A stretch of DNA of 64,000 nt from Ignavibacteria bacterium RIFOXYC2_FULL_35_21. GTDB lineage: Bacteria; Bacteroidota; Ignavibacteria; Kapaibacteriales; UBA2268. A program made the position numbers and the translations under genes. Under the pieces are notes generated by a model, which was not told where the DNA came from, made no database searches, and worked only from the letters and a program-made list of their open reading frames with translations. Positions within the stretch are counted from its first letter, which is position 1, and each line of letters starts with the position of its first letter. Location of the stretch: positions 1 through 64,000 of the forward strand of contig MHAY01000028.1 of assembly GCA_001804705.1 (NCBI GenBank), given 5' to 3'. Below are positions 16,057 to 25,763 of this stretch, one piece after another.

Positions 16057-17076
16057 ATGAAACAGTTTGAAGACATCAAAATATTACAACAAAAAAAAAT
16101 AACCGTCGAACAATTATACGAGGCTCCTGTTAAGCTTGAAAAGCTTACAGGCGACATAGGGATTAATAACAACATTGTAGATAGAAATATTTACAGGCCA
16201 CAGCTTGCTCTGACAGGTTATGTAGATTTATTCACATATAAACAGGTTCAGATTCTTGGAAATACCGAGATTTTTTACCTCAAGAGTTTGTCAAAAGACG
16301 AAAGAATCAAGGCTTTTCAGACAATTTGTCATTTTCCTATACCTTGCATGATATTGACAAACAACCATAAACTTGAACCCGAGTTGCTTAATATTGCAAA
16401 GAAAAATAAAATAGCTATTCTTAATACTCCTTACGAAACAACTAAAGCAACCTTTTTATTATCCGAATTTCTGGACGACCAGTTTGCTCCCCAATCAGTT
16501 GTTCACGGTTCATTTGTTGATGTGTATGGTGTTGGAGTACTTTTTGTTGGGAGAAGCGGTATCGGAAAAAGTGAAATAGCTCTCGACCTTGTCGAGAGAG
16601 GGCACAGGCTTGTTGCGGATGATGTCGTAATGCTAACGAAAAAAAGAGAATCAATCATAATGGGTACCGGAACAAGCCTTGTGAAGCATTTCATGGAAAT
16701 TCGGGGTTTGGGTGTTATCGACATACGCCAGATGTTCGGTATAAGGTCAATCAGATTTCAAAAAAGGCTTGAGATAATAGTTGAACTTTTAGAATGGAAA
16801 GAAGCAGAAGAATACACAAGGACCGGATTGGACGAAGCACCAACGGAAGTTATGGGTATTGAAATTTCTACTGTAAAACTTCCCATTTTCCCCGGAAAAA
16901 ACATTACTGTCATTGCCGAAGTTGTCGCCATAAATTACTTGCTCAGGACTTATGGATACAATGCGGCAAGAGTATTTTCCGATAACTTACAGACTGAAAT
17001 TACAAAAAACATAGGCCCTAAGATGGCGTTTCAGGACCAGAGGCACATCTCGTTTTTCCAAAGCGATAATGAGTGA
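16057..17076 (+). CDS. hprK: HPr kinase/phosphorylase
   Basis: A 339-residue HprK. The N-terminal ~130 residues are the family's non-catalytic domain (TVEQLYEAPVKLEKLTGDIG). The C-terminal kinase has the P-loop GRSGIGKSEIALDLVERG, the following LVADDVV, and the family signature MEIRGLGVIDIRQMFGI, then LEIIVELLEW. It phosphorylates or dephosphorylates Ser-46 of HPr; no HPr gene lies in the window. ATG at 16057 has AGGAATACAG upstream. Monocistronic by spacing, with hpf terminated upstream. Degenerate heptamers (ATTACTA/ATTACCA) follow at 17083-17110. Confidence 0.95.
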   Translation: MKQFEDIKILQQKKITVEQLYEAPVKLEKLTGDIGINNNIVDRNIYRPQLALTGYVDLFTYKQVQILGNTEIFYLKSLSKDERIKAFQTICHFPIPCMILTNNHKLEPELLNIAKKNKIAILNTPYETTKATFLLSEFLDDQFAPQSVVHGSFVDVYGVGVLFVGRSGIGKSEIALDLVERGHRLVADDVVMLTKKRESIIMGTGTSLVKHFMEIRGLGVIDIRQMFGIRSIRFQKRLEIIVELLEWKEAEEYTRTGLDEAPTEVMGIEISTVKLPIFPGKNITVIAEVVAINYLLRTYGYNAARVFSDNLQTEITKNIGPKMAFQDQRHISFFQSDNE

Positions 17077-17082
17077 AAATTA

Positions 17083-17110
17083 ATTACTAATTACCAATTA
17101 TTAATTACTA
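17083..17110 (+). repeat. Heptamer array downstream of hprK
   Basis: Units ATTACTA, ATTACCA, ATTATTA, ATTACTA, starting seven bases after the TGA stop. Confidence 0.75.
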
Positions 17111-17247
17111 ATGTTTTGAATAACTATGATAGAAAATCAAAATCTTAACCTGTAACTATTTCCATTAAAAAAGTTTAATATAAAACATAGTAAATAAATA
17201 TACGTCAAAGTAAAAAAATTTTAGTCAATCAGGTTTTGGAATTTCAA

Positions 17248-19221
17248 ATGAAAATAAAATATTTGCTTTTACTTATTATTGGGATATTCTTTTTCTTATC
17301 AATAAATTTATACGGCAAAGATGTAAAGCATGTCAGGTTCACAGCACAGCCATCAAAGCTTGAAGTTAAAAACGGCGAAAAATTCAGTGTTTTATTGACA
17401 ATGAAGCTGGATAAGCATTGGCATTCCTATAGCTTGAATGAGCAAATAGGTAGCGAAGGTATTGGCCCATCAACAACTGAGATAACAGCAGGGCCAAAAA
17501 ATGTAATTGTTATAGCTGGAAAAATTAAAGCACCAAAACCAAAAATCGAATATGATAGTGGTTTTGAAATGAAAGTCGAAATGTATTATAGCAAGGCTGA
17601 ATTTGAAATAATACTAAAAGCAAAAAATGATATCAATTTTAACAAGGATAAAGCATTTATAAATGTAAATCTTGAACTTTGTGATACTGCAAGTTGTTTA
17701 CCTTCTGATGATTATAGAGTAACAATTGGAAATCAAATTTATACTCCCACTGTGGGTCTGATTGAAGAAGCAGATACGAGCGAGATTGCAAAAACGGATG
17801 TAGATTCTTCGTCTTCACTCAGAATTACAAGTAATGAAACAATAAAAAAAAGCAGGGTAGATGCAACAGAATCACAAAAAGAAATAGAATCGAAAAAGGG
17901 TGGAGGAATTCTCTCTTTTCTTTGGTTGGCAATAACAGCAGGAGCTTTGGCATTGTTGACTCCATGTGTTTTCCCTATGGTGCCTATTACAGTGTCATTT
18001 TTTGCTAAAAGGGCAGAAACAACAAGAGGCAAAGGTTTACGGGATGCTTTGGTATATGCTTTTGGAATTATCATAACCTTTACATCTTTAGGATTTTTAT
18101 TTTCAGTTTTGTTCGGAGCATCAGGTATTCAGGATTTTGCAAAAAGTCCGGGAGTATATTTGTTTGTAGCAGGTATATTTTTGTTATTTACATTCAATTT
18201 GTTCGGTGCTTATGAAATTCAAATGCCGGCTGGTTTGATGAATAAACTTAACACCAAAAGTATGCAAGGCAAAGGTGTTGGTAGTGTGATTTTAATGGGA
18301 TTAACTTTTTCACTTGCTTCATTTTCATGCACGGGTCCTCTTGTCGGTGCGGCATTGATTGCGGCTTCCACAGGAGAGTGGTTCCATCCTATAATTTCGA
18401 TGATTGCCTTTTCGGCTACATTGGCTCTGCCATTTTTCTTTTTAGCTTTGTTTCCTTCTGCATTGAGCCGATTACCAAAAGCAGGCGGCTGGATGAATAA
18501 TATGAAGGTGGTATTGGGATTTATCGTGCTTGCTACATCTCTGTATTTTATAAATAATGCTCTGCTCCAGTGGGGTGGCGGCTTATCACGCGAAGTATTC
18601 TTAAGTATTTGGATTGCAATTTTTGTAATGACAACCTTGTATATTCTCGGAGTTTTCAAATTAAAGCTCGACTCAGCCATAGAAACAATAGGTTCTGTGA
18701 GATTGATTTTTGCATTGTCCTTTGCCAGTATTACATTTTATTTGGTTGGCGGTTTATTCGGAATGAATCTTGGAGAGCTTGAAGCTTATGTTCCTCTATC
18801 GGAGAAACCTTTGATTGCGGCTTCTGTTGCTGATGCAGCTTCAGGAACAAAAACTGCTGAAACCGGGGTTTGGCTGGAAAATTATGAGAAGGCACTTGTT
18901 GTAGCTAAAGCCGAGAACAAACCGATTTTTATTGACTTCACAGGTAGAACCTGCACAAACTGTAAGAAAATGGAGAAAAATATGTTTCCAAAACAAAACA
19001 TAAATTCCCTGCTTTCTAAAATGGTAAAAGTCAAGTTGCTCACTGATGTGAATGAAGAACCTTACATTTCCAATAAAAATTTTCAATTAGAAAAATTCAA
19101 TTCTGTTGCTTTGCCATTATATGTAATACTGACTCCCGATGGAAAGGTTATCAGCACAGAAACATATACAAGAGATGAAAAGAAGTTTATTGCGTTTTTG
19201 AATAAAGCGTTTAAAAAATAA
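17248..19221 (+). CDS. dsbD: Thiol:disulfide interchange protein DsbD
   Basis: About 657 residues from ATG at 17248; a TTG at 17236 is in frame but adds four residues before the signal peptide (MKIKYLLLLIIGIFFFL). Residues ~25-180 form the periplasmic alpha domain, with paired cysteines in LELCDTASCLPSDD. Residues ~215-510 are the CcdA-like membrane core with conserved cysteines in LLTPCVFPMVP and SFSCTGPLVG. Residues ~540-657 are a thioredoxin-like gamma domain with CTNC in FIDFTGRTCTNCKKME. It carries reducing power to the periplasm. A short in-frame stretch DSSSSLRIT near residue 188 looks like a dispersed inverted repeat inserted in the linker. The TAA stop starts a heptamer pair (ATTCTGA twice). 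Confidence 0.93.
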   Translation: MKIKYLLLLIIGIFFFLSINLYGKDVKHVRFTAQPSKLEVKNGEKFSVLLTMKLDKHWHSYSLNEQIGSEGIGPSTTEITAGPKNVIVIAGKIKAPKPKIEYDSGFEMKVEMYYSKAEFEIILKAKNDINFNKDKAFINVNLELCDTASCLPSDDYRVTIGNQIYTPTVGLIEEADTSEIAKTDVDSSSSLRITSNETIKKSRVDATESQKEIESKKGGGILSFLWLAITAGALALLTPCVFPMVPITVSFFAKRAETTRGKGLRDALVYAFGIIITFTSLGFLFSVLFGASGIQDFAKSPGVYLFVAGIFLLFTFNLFGAYEIQMPAGLMNKLNTKSMQGKGVGSVILMGLTFSLASFSCTGPLVGAALIAASTGEWFHPIISMIAFSATLALPFFFLALFPSALSRLPKAGGWMNNMKVVLGFIVLATSLYFINNALLQWGGGLSREVFLSIWIAIFVMTTLYILGVFKLKLDSAIETIGSVRLIFALSFASITFYLVGGLFGMNLGELEAYVPLSEKPLIAASVADAASGTKTAETGVWLENYEKALVVAKAENKPIFIDFTGRTCTNCKKMEKNMFPKQNINSLLSKMVKVKLLTDVNEEPYISNKNFQLEKFNSVALPLYVILTPDGKVISTETYTRDEKKFIAFLNKAFKK

Positions 19222-19450
19222 TTCTGAATTCTGAATTAGATTTTATTTTAAATCCCGAACTGTTATCAAATTATCGTCTTAATTAATAAACACTCTATTC
19301 TAAAGTAAAGGATTATATCACATTAATTTTACTTCTTTTTTACCTTATTTTATCCCATAAATATTTTTTTCTTAAATATAAAAATTGTAGCTTTTTATTA
19401 GATAAATGTTTAAATTAAACCTAGAAATATTAAAAGGTGTAATAAAAACA

Positions 19451-19478
19451 ATTCGTAATTCATAATTGGTAATTCGTA
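19451..19478 (-). repeat. Heptamer array upstream of the metalloprotease gene
   Basis: Units ATTCGTA, ATTCATA, ATTGGTA, ATTCGTA on the plus strand. This is the one clear case at a 5' end, 20 bases before the chosen start at 19499. Confidence 0.75.
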
Positions 19479-19498
19479 ATTATTCTTGTGGGGGCTTT

Positions 19499-22400
19499 AT
19501 GAAAAATTTATACTTCTTAGTGTTATTTGTTTTAATAACTACTGCCTATACTAATTTATCAGGTGCAGAGAAATGGTCAAAATTGGCTGTTCCGCCTGAC
19601 CCGTTTGGTAAAATAATATCATTAGCAGTTGAAGGCGACAACATTTTTTTTGGAACAGATATTAGCGGTATGTTTTTCTCAAGTGATGCAGGAAGAACAT
19701 TTAAGAACATAGGAGAGAATCTTCCACAATCAAAAATTGGACATATACTAGTAAAACAAGGGAATTACTATGCAGTTGTTGATGATAATTTGTATAGGTC
19801 TGATGATGTCGGAGTGAATTGGATTTTGATTGGTATGTTCAAGGAAAAAGGAGAAAAAATTACGTGTTTTTATATCAGCGAAAATGTGGAATTATTGGTT
19901 GGGACAGACAAAGCTTTGTATTCATCAAGGGATGGAGGAGCAAACTGGGAAGTACTGACAATTGAACTCAAAACTGTGAATTGTTTTGCTGTAACTGTGA
20001 ATGAGAAAGGTTTTATTTTTCTTTCATTTTCTCGTGGTGGTGAGAGGATTGATTTGTACCGTACGTCTGACAGGGGAGATACATGGGAGGAATCTGAGAA
20101 TGGAATAGAAGGTTTACCTGAGGTGAGTTCTTTCGCTCAATCCGGTAATAATATTTATGCATCAATATACAATAGTGTCTACTTAACCGGAAATAATGGT
20201 ACAAATTGGATAAGAATACCAAGCGAATTTCAATATCCTATTAGAAAATTAGAAATCAGTAAAGATGAATATTTAATCGCAAGATTCGATGATTTCATAA
20301 GCATATATGATAAGGAAAAGAATGAGTGGTTGATTGATGATGAAGAAATGAGGTTTAAAGATACAGTCAAGGCTTCTGATAGGGATGATAATGATAATTT
20401 ATATATCGCTACAGATAAGGAAATTTTCAGGAGCCTTGGTGATATATTAATTTTTGTTGATTTCTACCCGACATATTTCATAACACTTCATGATATTAAT
20501 AATAATCCAATATCAAACAAATTATTTTATATCATTAGGAATGGTTATAATATCGGTTCAGTTACAACAAATTCATTAGGGAAATTCAATTTATCAACAT
20601 CTAATGGTGATAGTTTAAAAGTTGAACATTATCCGGGAGGATTTGCAGCTGTTAAACCCGGGCATAATACCAATAACGGTAATACTATGTATTATCTGAT
20701 TCTCGATAATGCTAAATTTGATGCGAATGGCAACATGTCTTATTTCAGGCTTGATGGGAATCTTAATCCAACAATCATTGTTGACCACACAACAATAAAA
20801 ATGAGCCTGATTGTATCATTGGGGTGGGAGGCTAAACGTTCTTATATGGATAGTGTAGCACAATGGTTCAGGCAGTTGTCAAACTATTATTATGATGTTA
20901 CTGACGGACAATTATTCTTCCATCAAATTGACATTTATGATAATATGCAGAAATGGAATGAATGTGATGTCAGAGTATGGGCTGATAATATGGTATGGCC
21001 TAATGCATCTGTTGGAGGCATATTCAGTAGTAATTCAGACCATCATGCGAATATGCCAAGAAAATGGTATGGTAATTCCGACCCAACGAGAAACGGCACT
21101 GCAAGGAATGACTGGCTTACATCGGGCAATGGAAATCATTGGACTACAATCGGTCATGAATTAGGGCATTACATGATGGCTTTTTATGATGAGTACGTAT
21201 ATGTAAATAGCGACGGTAGCGGCTTGCCTGCAGGATATAATTATGGTTATATGGATTATCAATATCCCAATGGGGGAGATTGGGCAACCGAAATGTCGAA
21301 TGCTACAAGATATCCAAATAATACATATAAAATCACCGCTCAATGGGTTTATAACAACGGGGATTGCTGGACCGATTTTGAAGGAGATTATGAAAAATCA
21401 TATAACGGGGTATTTTGCCCAATTATTAAACCTTCTGAAAGAACATTAAATCCAGGGGCAACATTTTTGTCAGGTCCAATTCGAGATGTTGGGTATAACC
21501 TCATCACAAACATTTATGATGTAAATACCGGTGCAGGTGATGTTGATATAACAGTTCTTGACCCAAATATGACTGTGTTGACAAGAGCAAAAGTTGATTT
21601 ATACAAGCCGGTCGGTATTGTAACCCTTGTTATCAAAGAGGGACAGGCAGCGGACAACGGTAATTTCAAAGTCATTGGAGCTAATGTCGGTGATGCAATA
21701 AGGGTTTCACATTTTTTAAAATTATCCCCGTATTTTACATACCACTACACTTATAATGTCACGGCTGTTACCAATGCAGAAAAAACAAAAGAAAAAATCC
21801 AGCAGGATGATTATATACAAATAAAATTGAGAGAAGTTAACGGCATATTCAACCAGGTCAATACATGGGAATTTGATGATAATGCAAATTTATTTTTCAA
21901 ATCTTATGTAAATAAAGAATTCTCACAAGCTCCAAAACTTGAAGTTCCCACGGGACAGGATATACTCGAAAACCGTGACCTTGCATTTAACAAAGGAAAA
22001 CTTGATTACAATTGCACCCTCGATGAATCCATTAACAAGCAAGGATTATTTTCAATTGCAGCATATGACGATTCTCAAGAGTTATTCTATATCCCCATCA
22101 GTTATTTAATAACAGGATATTCACCCATATTGTCGGGTCCTGACGGAGATGTAAATTTATATCTCGACCAAAGAAATGACAAAATTTCCAAATTTGCTAT
22201 TTTAACATGCGGTTCCCACACAAGCCGGAAAGGATTGGATGCCGATGTAGAGCAGTCGGGTAATGTACATTCAATTACTACTTACCCTTATCCCATAAGT
22301 ACAGAAATACCAACCATTCTGCAAATCGGATATTCTCCCGATGAGCTTGTAAATAAAACACAGGATTTACTGCGTATTTTCTTATGGGATGCTTCGTCTT

Positions 22401-22789
22401 TGCATTGGACTAAGATTGGGGGTATTGTTGATTCAATAAGGAATTATGTTAGAGTGCCTATCACTGCAACCGGAACTTTTGCTGTATTTACTTCAAATGA
22501 GCCCGATGCAGTTGATGAAGGCTCATTATATCACAACCTGCAAATATCACCAAATCCTTGTGATGAACTGACAACTTTGACTTATACTAATCTGAGAGAT
22601 GAGCTTGTATCAATCTCATTAATAAATTCTTTAGGCAATGAATTGTCTGTTCTTTCTGAGAATACTCTACTGGCACCGGGAAATCATAAGCTTGAAATTA
22701 ATACAACTGCTCTACCGGCGGGAGCATATTTCATCAGGTTGAAAACAATATCGAGTTCTCTTATGGTAAAATTTATTGTTGTTAGGTAA
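19499..22789 (+). CDS. T9SS-secreted BNR-repeat protein with CLCA-like zinc metalloprotease domain
   Basis: About 1,096 residues from ATG at 19499, chosen for its GGGGGC ribosome site and signal peptide (MKNLYFLVLFVLITTAYT). Residues ~30-320 are Asp-box repeats (MFFSSDAGRTFKNIG, LYRSDDVGVNWILIG, LYSSRDGGANWEVL). A CarboxypepD-like strand module follows (~325-400). Near residue 552 the motif HELGHYMMAFYDEY fits HExxH followed by DE as in CLCA-type metzincins (HExxHxxxxxxDE). After several beta domains, the last ~85 residues are a type A T9SS sorting domain (LQISPNPCDELTTL ... PAGAYFIRLKT), ending MVKFIVVR. It is probably a surface or secreted protease. Confidence 0.85.
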   Translation: MKNLYFLVLFVLITTAYTNLSGAEKWSKLAVPPDPFGKIISLAVEGDNIFFGTDISGMFFSSDAGRTFKNIGENLPQSKIGHILVKQGNYYAVVDDNLYRSDDVGVNWILIGMFKEKGEKITCFYISENVELLVGTDKALYSSRDGGANWEVLTIELKTVNCFAVTVNEKGFIFLSFSRGGERIDLYRTSDRGDTWEESENGIEGLPEVSSFAQSGNNIYASIYNSVYLTGNNGTNWIRIPSEFQYPIRKLEISKDEYLIARFDDFISIYDKEKNEWLIDDEEMRFKDTVKASDRDDNDNLYIATDKEIFRSLGDILIFVDFYPTYFITLHDINNNPISNKLFYIIRNGYNIGSVTTNSLGKFNLSTSNGDSLKVEHYPGGFAAVKPGHNTNNGNTMYYLILDNAKFDANGNMSYFRLDGNLNPTIIVDHTTIKMSLIVSLGWEAKRSYMDSVAQWFRQLSNYYYDVTDGQLFFHQIDIYDNMQKWNECDVRVWADNMVWPNASVGGIFSSNSDHHANMPRKWYGNSDPTRNGTARNDWLTSGNGNHWTTIGHELGHYMMAFYDEYVYVNSDGSGLPAGYNYGYMDYQYPNGGDWATEMSNATRYPNNTYKITAQWVYNNGDCWTDFEGDYEKSYNGVFCPIIKPSERTLNPGATFLSGPIRDVGYNLITNIYDVNTGAGDVDITVLDPNMTVLTRAKVDLYKPVGIVTLVIKEGQAADNGNFKVIGANVGDAIRVSHFLKLSPYFTYHYTYNVTAVTNAEKTKEKIQQDDYIQIKLREVNGIFNQVNTWEFDDNANLFFKSYVNKEFSQAPKLEVPTGQDILENRDLAFNKGKLDYNCTLDESINKQGLFSIAAYDDSQELFYIPISYLITGYSPILSGPDGDVNLYLDQRNDKISKFAILTCGSHTSRKGLDADVEQSGNVHSITTYPYPISTEIPTILQIGYSPDELVNKTQDLLRIFLWDASSLHWTKIGGIVDSIRNYVRVPITATGTFAVFTSNEPDAVDEGSLYHNLQISPNPCDELTTLTYTNLRDELVSISLINSLGNELSVLSENTLLAPGNHKLEINTTALPAGAYFIRLKTISSSLMVKFIVVR

Positions 22790-22802
22790 TCTCGATAACT
22801 AA

Positions 22803-22825
22803 GGGGCAGATTTGGAATCTGCCCC
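22803..22825. repeat. REP-like hairpin
   Basis: Arms GGGGCAGATT and AATCTGCCCC with a TGG loop. The flank on the minus strand is GCAG rather than GTAG, so it is a decayed member of the GTAG family. It is the inverted partner of the copy at 38058. Confidence 0.8.
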
Positions 22826-22828
22826 TGC

Positions 22829-23017
22829 ATTTTACATTCTACATTTTGCATTCTACATTCTACATTCTACATTTTGCATTCTACATTTTACATTCTACAT
22901 TTTGCATTCTACATTTTGCATTCTACATTTTGCATTCTACATTTTGCATTCTACATTTTGCATTCTACATTTTGCATTCTACATTTTGCATTTTGCATTC
23001 TACATTCTACATTAAAC
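22829..23017. repeat. Tandem heptanucleotide array, 26 units plus one degenerate
   Basis: Twenty-six consecutive 7-base units ATTCTAC, ATTTTGC or ATTTTAC at 22829-23010, then ATTAAAC. It fills the space between two convergent stop codons (22789 and 23019). Because 3 x 7 = 21, several frames stay open through the array; these are not genes. Confidence 0.95.
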
Positions 23018-23018
23018 A

Positions 23019-25763
23019 TCATTCACTCATTTTAAGTTTCTTCGACATTCTCTTACCGGGATTAATCAAATCCCTGTAATACTCTTTTTCTTCAAAATCC
23101 TTATCTGTTACAATATGTATGTCTAATATGTTATTTAATCTGTATCCGGTCTGAATATAATTTATTTCGCTCAAAGAATGATTCCAGCCTTCGAACCACG
23201 GCCACAGCCTTTCTCTCTGTTCATTATTTCCATTAAAATGCACGAGTAAATCAATATCCGAATTTGCTCCTGCAGCTAAATTGAAAACAGTACCAAATAA
23301 ATATATAGCCTTAACACCAAATTGTTTACCGTCCAATTTTGATGCTAACAAATCAGCTATGTGCAATCTCCAATGCAGGGGTTCATTAAATACATTTTCC
23401 TTTTGTAGCATTGTGGATGTGTTGTAAATAGGTACAACCGATGGTTGAGTTAGAATTGAAACGGCTTCCTCATCATCGGCATTCATCAACAGTCTCATAA
23501 CCATTCCGTTTGTGGTTTCAGGAATATTTATAATTTTAATTGTGTCGGACAAATAGGATGCTTCGGGTAATATCCTCGATAAAATATTTTCACTGTTCCT
23601 AAAAAAGTTTTCATTGAAAACAATATCTTTATCGTCGGGGTAAAGAGGTAAATACCTTATAGAAGTTTCAACCAAATCCTGAAAGAAGTGAGTTCCAAAA
23701 GACAAATCGGGAGTATAGTTTCCTTTCTGTTTCGCAATCTCAATCAGAACCGCAGTATTATTAATATCGGAATATGTAACATTCACACCAAGCCTGATAT
23801 CATCCCTGCTTCCCCATCTTCCCGGACCCATTAAAACAAACCTCTTTTTGGGTAAAAGCTGATTGATTTTTCCAATAAATCTGCCGATTGCCTTCAAATT
23901 ATGCAGCTCATGATTTGTGTAATTAACAGGGTCAACATACACTATATAATTAATATCAGGCACAATCCCGTTTGACACATATTTATTAGCAGTAAACAAA
24001 ATCCTTTCTTCGGGAATATCTCTCGGAATCACGGCCGACACACTATCCGACGACGAACTCTGTGGCCTGCATTGCAGCAAATACAAATTATCTCCGTCAC
24101 ATGCAAACTCTATATCGACAGGTGTCCCAAGCTTCTTCCTCAGCACCTTCAATAATCCATGAACCTGTTTTAAATATTCCGTATTTGTTACCATATTATC
24201 AAACGTAACAACCACATCATGCTTCTTAGTATCAATTCCCAAACCAACAGGCTTCCTCAAATGCATTTCCTCCCGAATCGAAAAAACTTCATTTAGCATC
24301 GGGAATTCATCACCGATCTCCCCCAACAATTCACTTATTAATTTTGTTTCAAATGAATTTGTTTCCAGGTTCAACACATCAATATTTCTCGGTGAATACC
24401 TCACCATCTCATCAAATGACAAATTCACCTTCAAATCCGGCTGCCCCGGCACTATCAATATAGGATACTCGCTCGAAACCCTGTCAACTGCCCTCGTCCC
24501 AAGCCCCGCTACCATCCTGATTAATCCGTCATCCCTCTTTATCCTCGGAGACCATCTGAATTCATTGTTGCTGAATGCCGCACCTGCAAAAGCCGGAAAA
24601 AAATACTTACCGATTCTTTTACCTACCACTTCCTGTATCATTATTCCCATCTCTTCATTAAAATCCAGCAATCCTCTTTCAATCCTATAACCGATTGGGT
24701 CAGGGCCAAACGTAGATGCAAACACCTCCGCTATTGCATCCATCAACGCATCTAACCTATCCTCCTTTGTCCCCTGATTTGCAAGAAACAAACTCTTGTA
24801 CTTACCCGCAAACGAAGAACCCATCCTGTCCTCCAGCAAACTCGAACTCCTCACTATTATCGGATTCTCCCACAAATCATCCAAAGCCCTCGACAAACCA
24901 TTCTTCAGCTCCGGCGGAAATTCCGAATTCTTGAATGCCTGTATCATATGCGGATACTCCTCACGGATTTCATCTATATCCTTATACTTCTCCTCTATCA
25001 CCTCTTCCAGGTTATTATAATAAATAAAACTCATTATCCCGTCCGACGTTATATACCATGTTTTAGGAACTTTCACATTTCCAAGCAACGTCTTCTCCTC
25101 ACTGCTCCTCTCGATAACCTTATATGCCAAAAACAAACCCGCACTCTTCCCCCCAACCTTACCATGACTCTCTGCCGGAAATATCAACCTCTGAAGCAAA
25201 TCATAAAAATCCCTTATCCTGCAATAATTCTTCGCCGTATTTATAAACTCCAGCTGCTCCGTCAAAAACCTTCTAATCAGCGCTACTCGTATCCCTTTCT
25301 TCACCGGGCTCGTCTCCTCCTCAATATCTCCCTCCGTTGTATCTACCCCTTCCCCAATGCTATAATAATACCTCCGCACACCCTCCGTCACCTCTCCTAT
25401 CGGCGAATTCTGCTGCACCAGCGCCTTCTCCAGGTAATGCGACTTCTCCTCCCTTATCCACTTCTCCACCATCCCCATCATCTCTCCATCTCCCAGTCTC
25501 TCACGACCCACCCTGAAAATCAAATCACCATGTGCAAACAAATTATCCGACAAACTCCTCCGTGTAGGCATATTAACCTCACCCCGTCCGTCCTCCTTCC
25601 CCAACCGTCCGAAAAGCTCCTTCCCCCCCTTTATCCTCTTCACAAACAAATGATTCAGCAGCTTCCGCGCCACCACCATATACATCTGCCGGTCAGTCCT
25701 CCTCAGCACATCCACCACCACCTCCCATTCAGCTCGCCCATGTTCAGCAATATTACCTTCCAT
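23019..25763 (-). CDS. PEP-synthase-like ATP-grasp protein fused to a nucleotidyltransferase domain
   Basis: A 914-residue cytoplasmic protein. Residues ~1-190 are helical without recognised motif. Residues ~195-570 resemble the PEP/pyruvate dikinase N-terminal domain: SHGKVGGKSAGLFLAYKVIE, NPIIVRSSSLLEDRMGSSFA, and PVDIEFACDGDNLYLLQCRP. A linked domain has FVLMGPGRWGSRDDIRLGV. I see no phosphohistidine domain (GGxxSHAAI) and no PEP-binding TIM barrel. Residues ~800-914 add a Pol-beta type nucleotidyltransferase: AIYLFGTVFNLAAGANSDID, then LLVHF. The activity is unknown; an ATP-dependent transferase is plausible. The start has GAGGAATAA upstream. The 5' half is very G-rich in the coding strand, and the leader is C-free on that strand. 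Confidence 0.8.
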   Translation of the reverse strand: MEGNIAEHGRAEWEVVVDVLRRTDRQMYMVVARKLLNHLFVKRIKGGKELFGRLGKEDGRGEVNMPTRRSLSDNLFAHGDLIFRVGRERLGDGEMMGMVEKWIREEKSHYLEKALVQQNSPIGEVTEGVRRYYYSIGEGVDTTEGDIEEETSPVKKGIRVALIRRFLTEQLEFINTAKNYCRIRDFYDLLQRLIFPAESHGKVGGKSAGLFLAYKVIERSSEEKTLLGNVKVPKTWYITSDGIMSFIYYNNLEEVIEEKYKDIDEIREEYPHMIQAFKNSEFPPELKNGLSRALDDLWENPIIVRSSSLLEDRMGSSFAGKYKSLFLANQGTKEDRLDALMDAIAEVFASTFGPDPIGYRIERGLLDFNEEMGIMIQEVVGKRIGKYFFPAFAGAAFSNNEFRWSPRIKRDDGLIRMVAGLGTRAVDRVSSEYPILIVPGQPDLKVNLSFDEMVRYSPRNIDVLNLETNSFETKLISELLGEIGDEFPMLNEVFSIREEMHLRKPVGLGIDTKKHDVVVTFDNMVTNTEYLKQVHGLLKVLRKKLGTPVDIEFACDGDNLYLLQCRPQSSSSDSVSAVIPRDIPEERILFTANKYVSNGIVPDINYIVYVDPVNYTNHELHNLKAIGRFIGKINQLLPKKRFVLMGPGRWGSRDDIRLGVNVTYSDINNTAVLIEIAKQKGNYTPDLSFGTHFFQDLVETSIRYLPLYPDDKDIVFNENFFRNSENILSRILPEASYLSDTIKIINIPETTNGMVMRLLMNADDEEAVSILTQPSVVPIYNTSTMLQKENVFNEPLHWRLHIADLLASKLDGKQFGVKAIYLFGTVFNLAAGANSDIDLLVHFNGNNEQRERLWPWFEGWNHSLSEINYIQTGYRLNNILDIHIVTDKDFEEKEYYRDLINPGKRMSKKLKMSE

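Noticed and set aside
18219-18680. 153-residue antisense ORF within dsbD
   Set aside because: It is the complement of the hydrophobic CcdA-like core; no independent signal for expression.
22829-23017. CRISPR array
   Set aside because: The units are 7 bases and contiguous, with no spacers; no cas genes in the window.
22812-23079. Two overlapping ORFs of ~70 residues across the heptamer array
   Set aside because: They are only the 21-base periodic reading of ATTNNNC units (repeats of YILHSTF type); no start site or normal composition.
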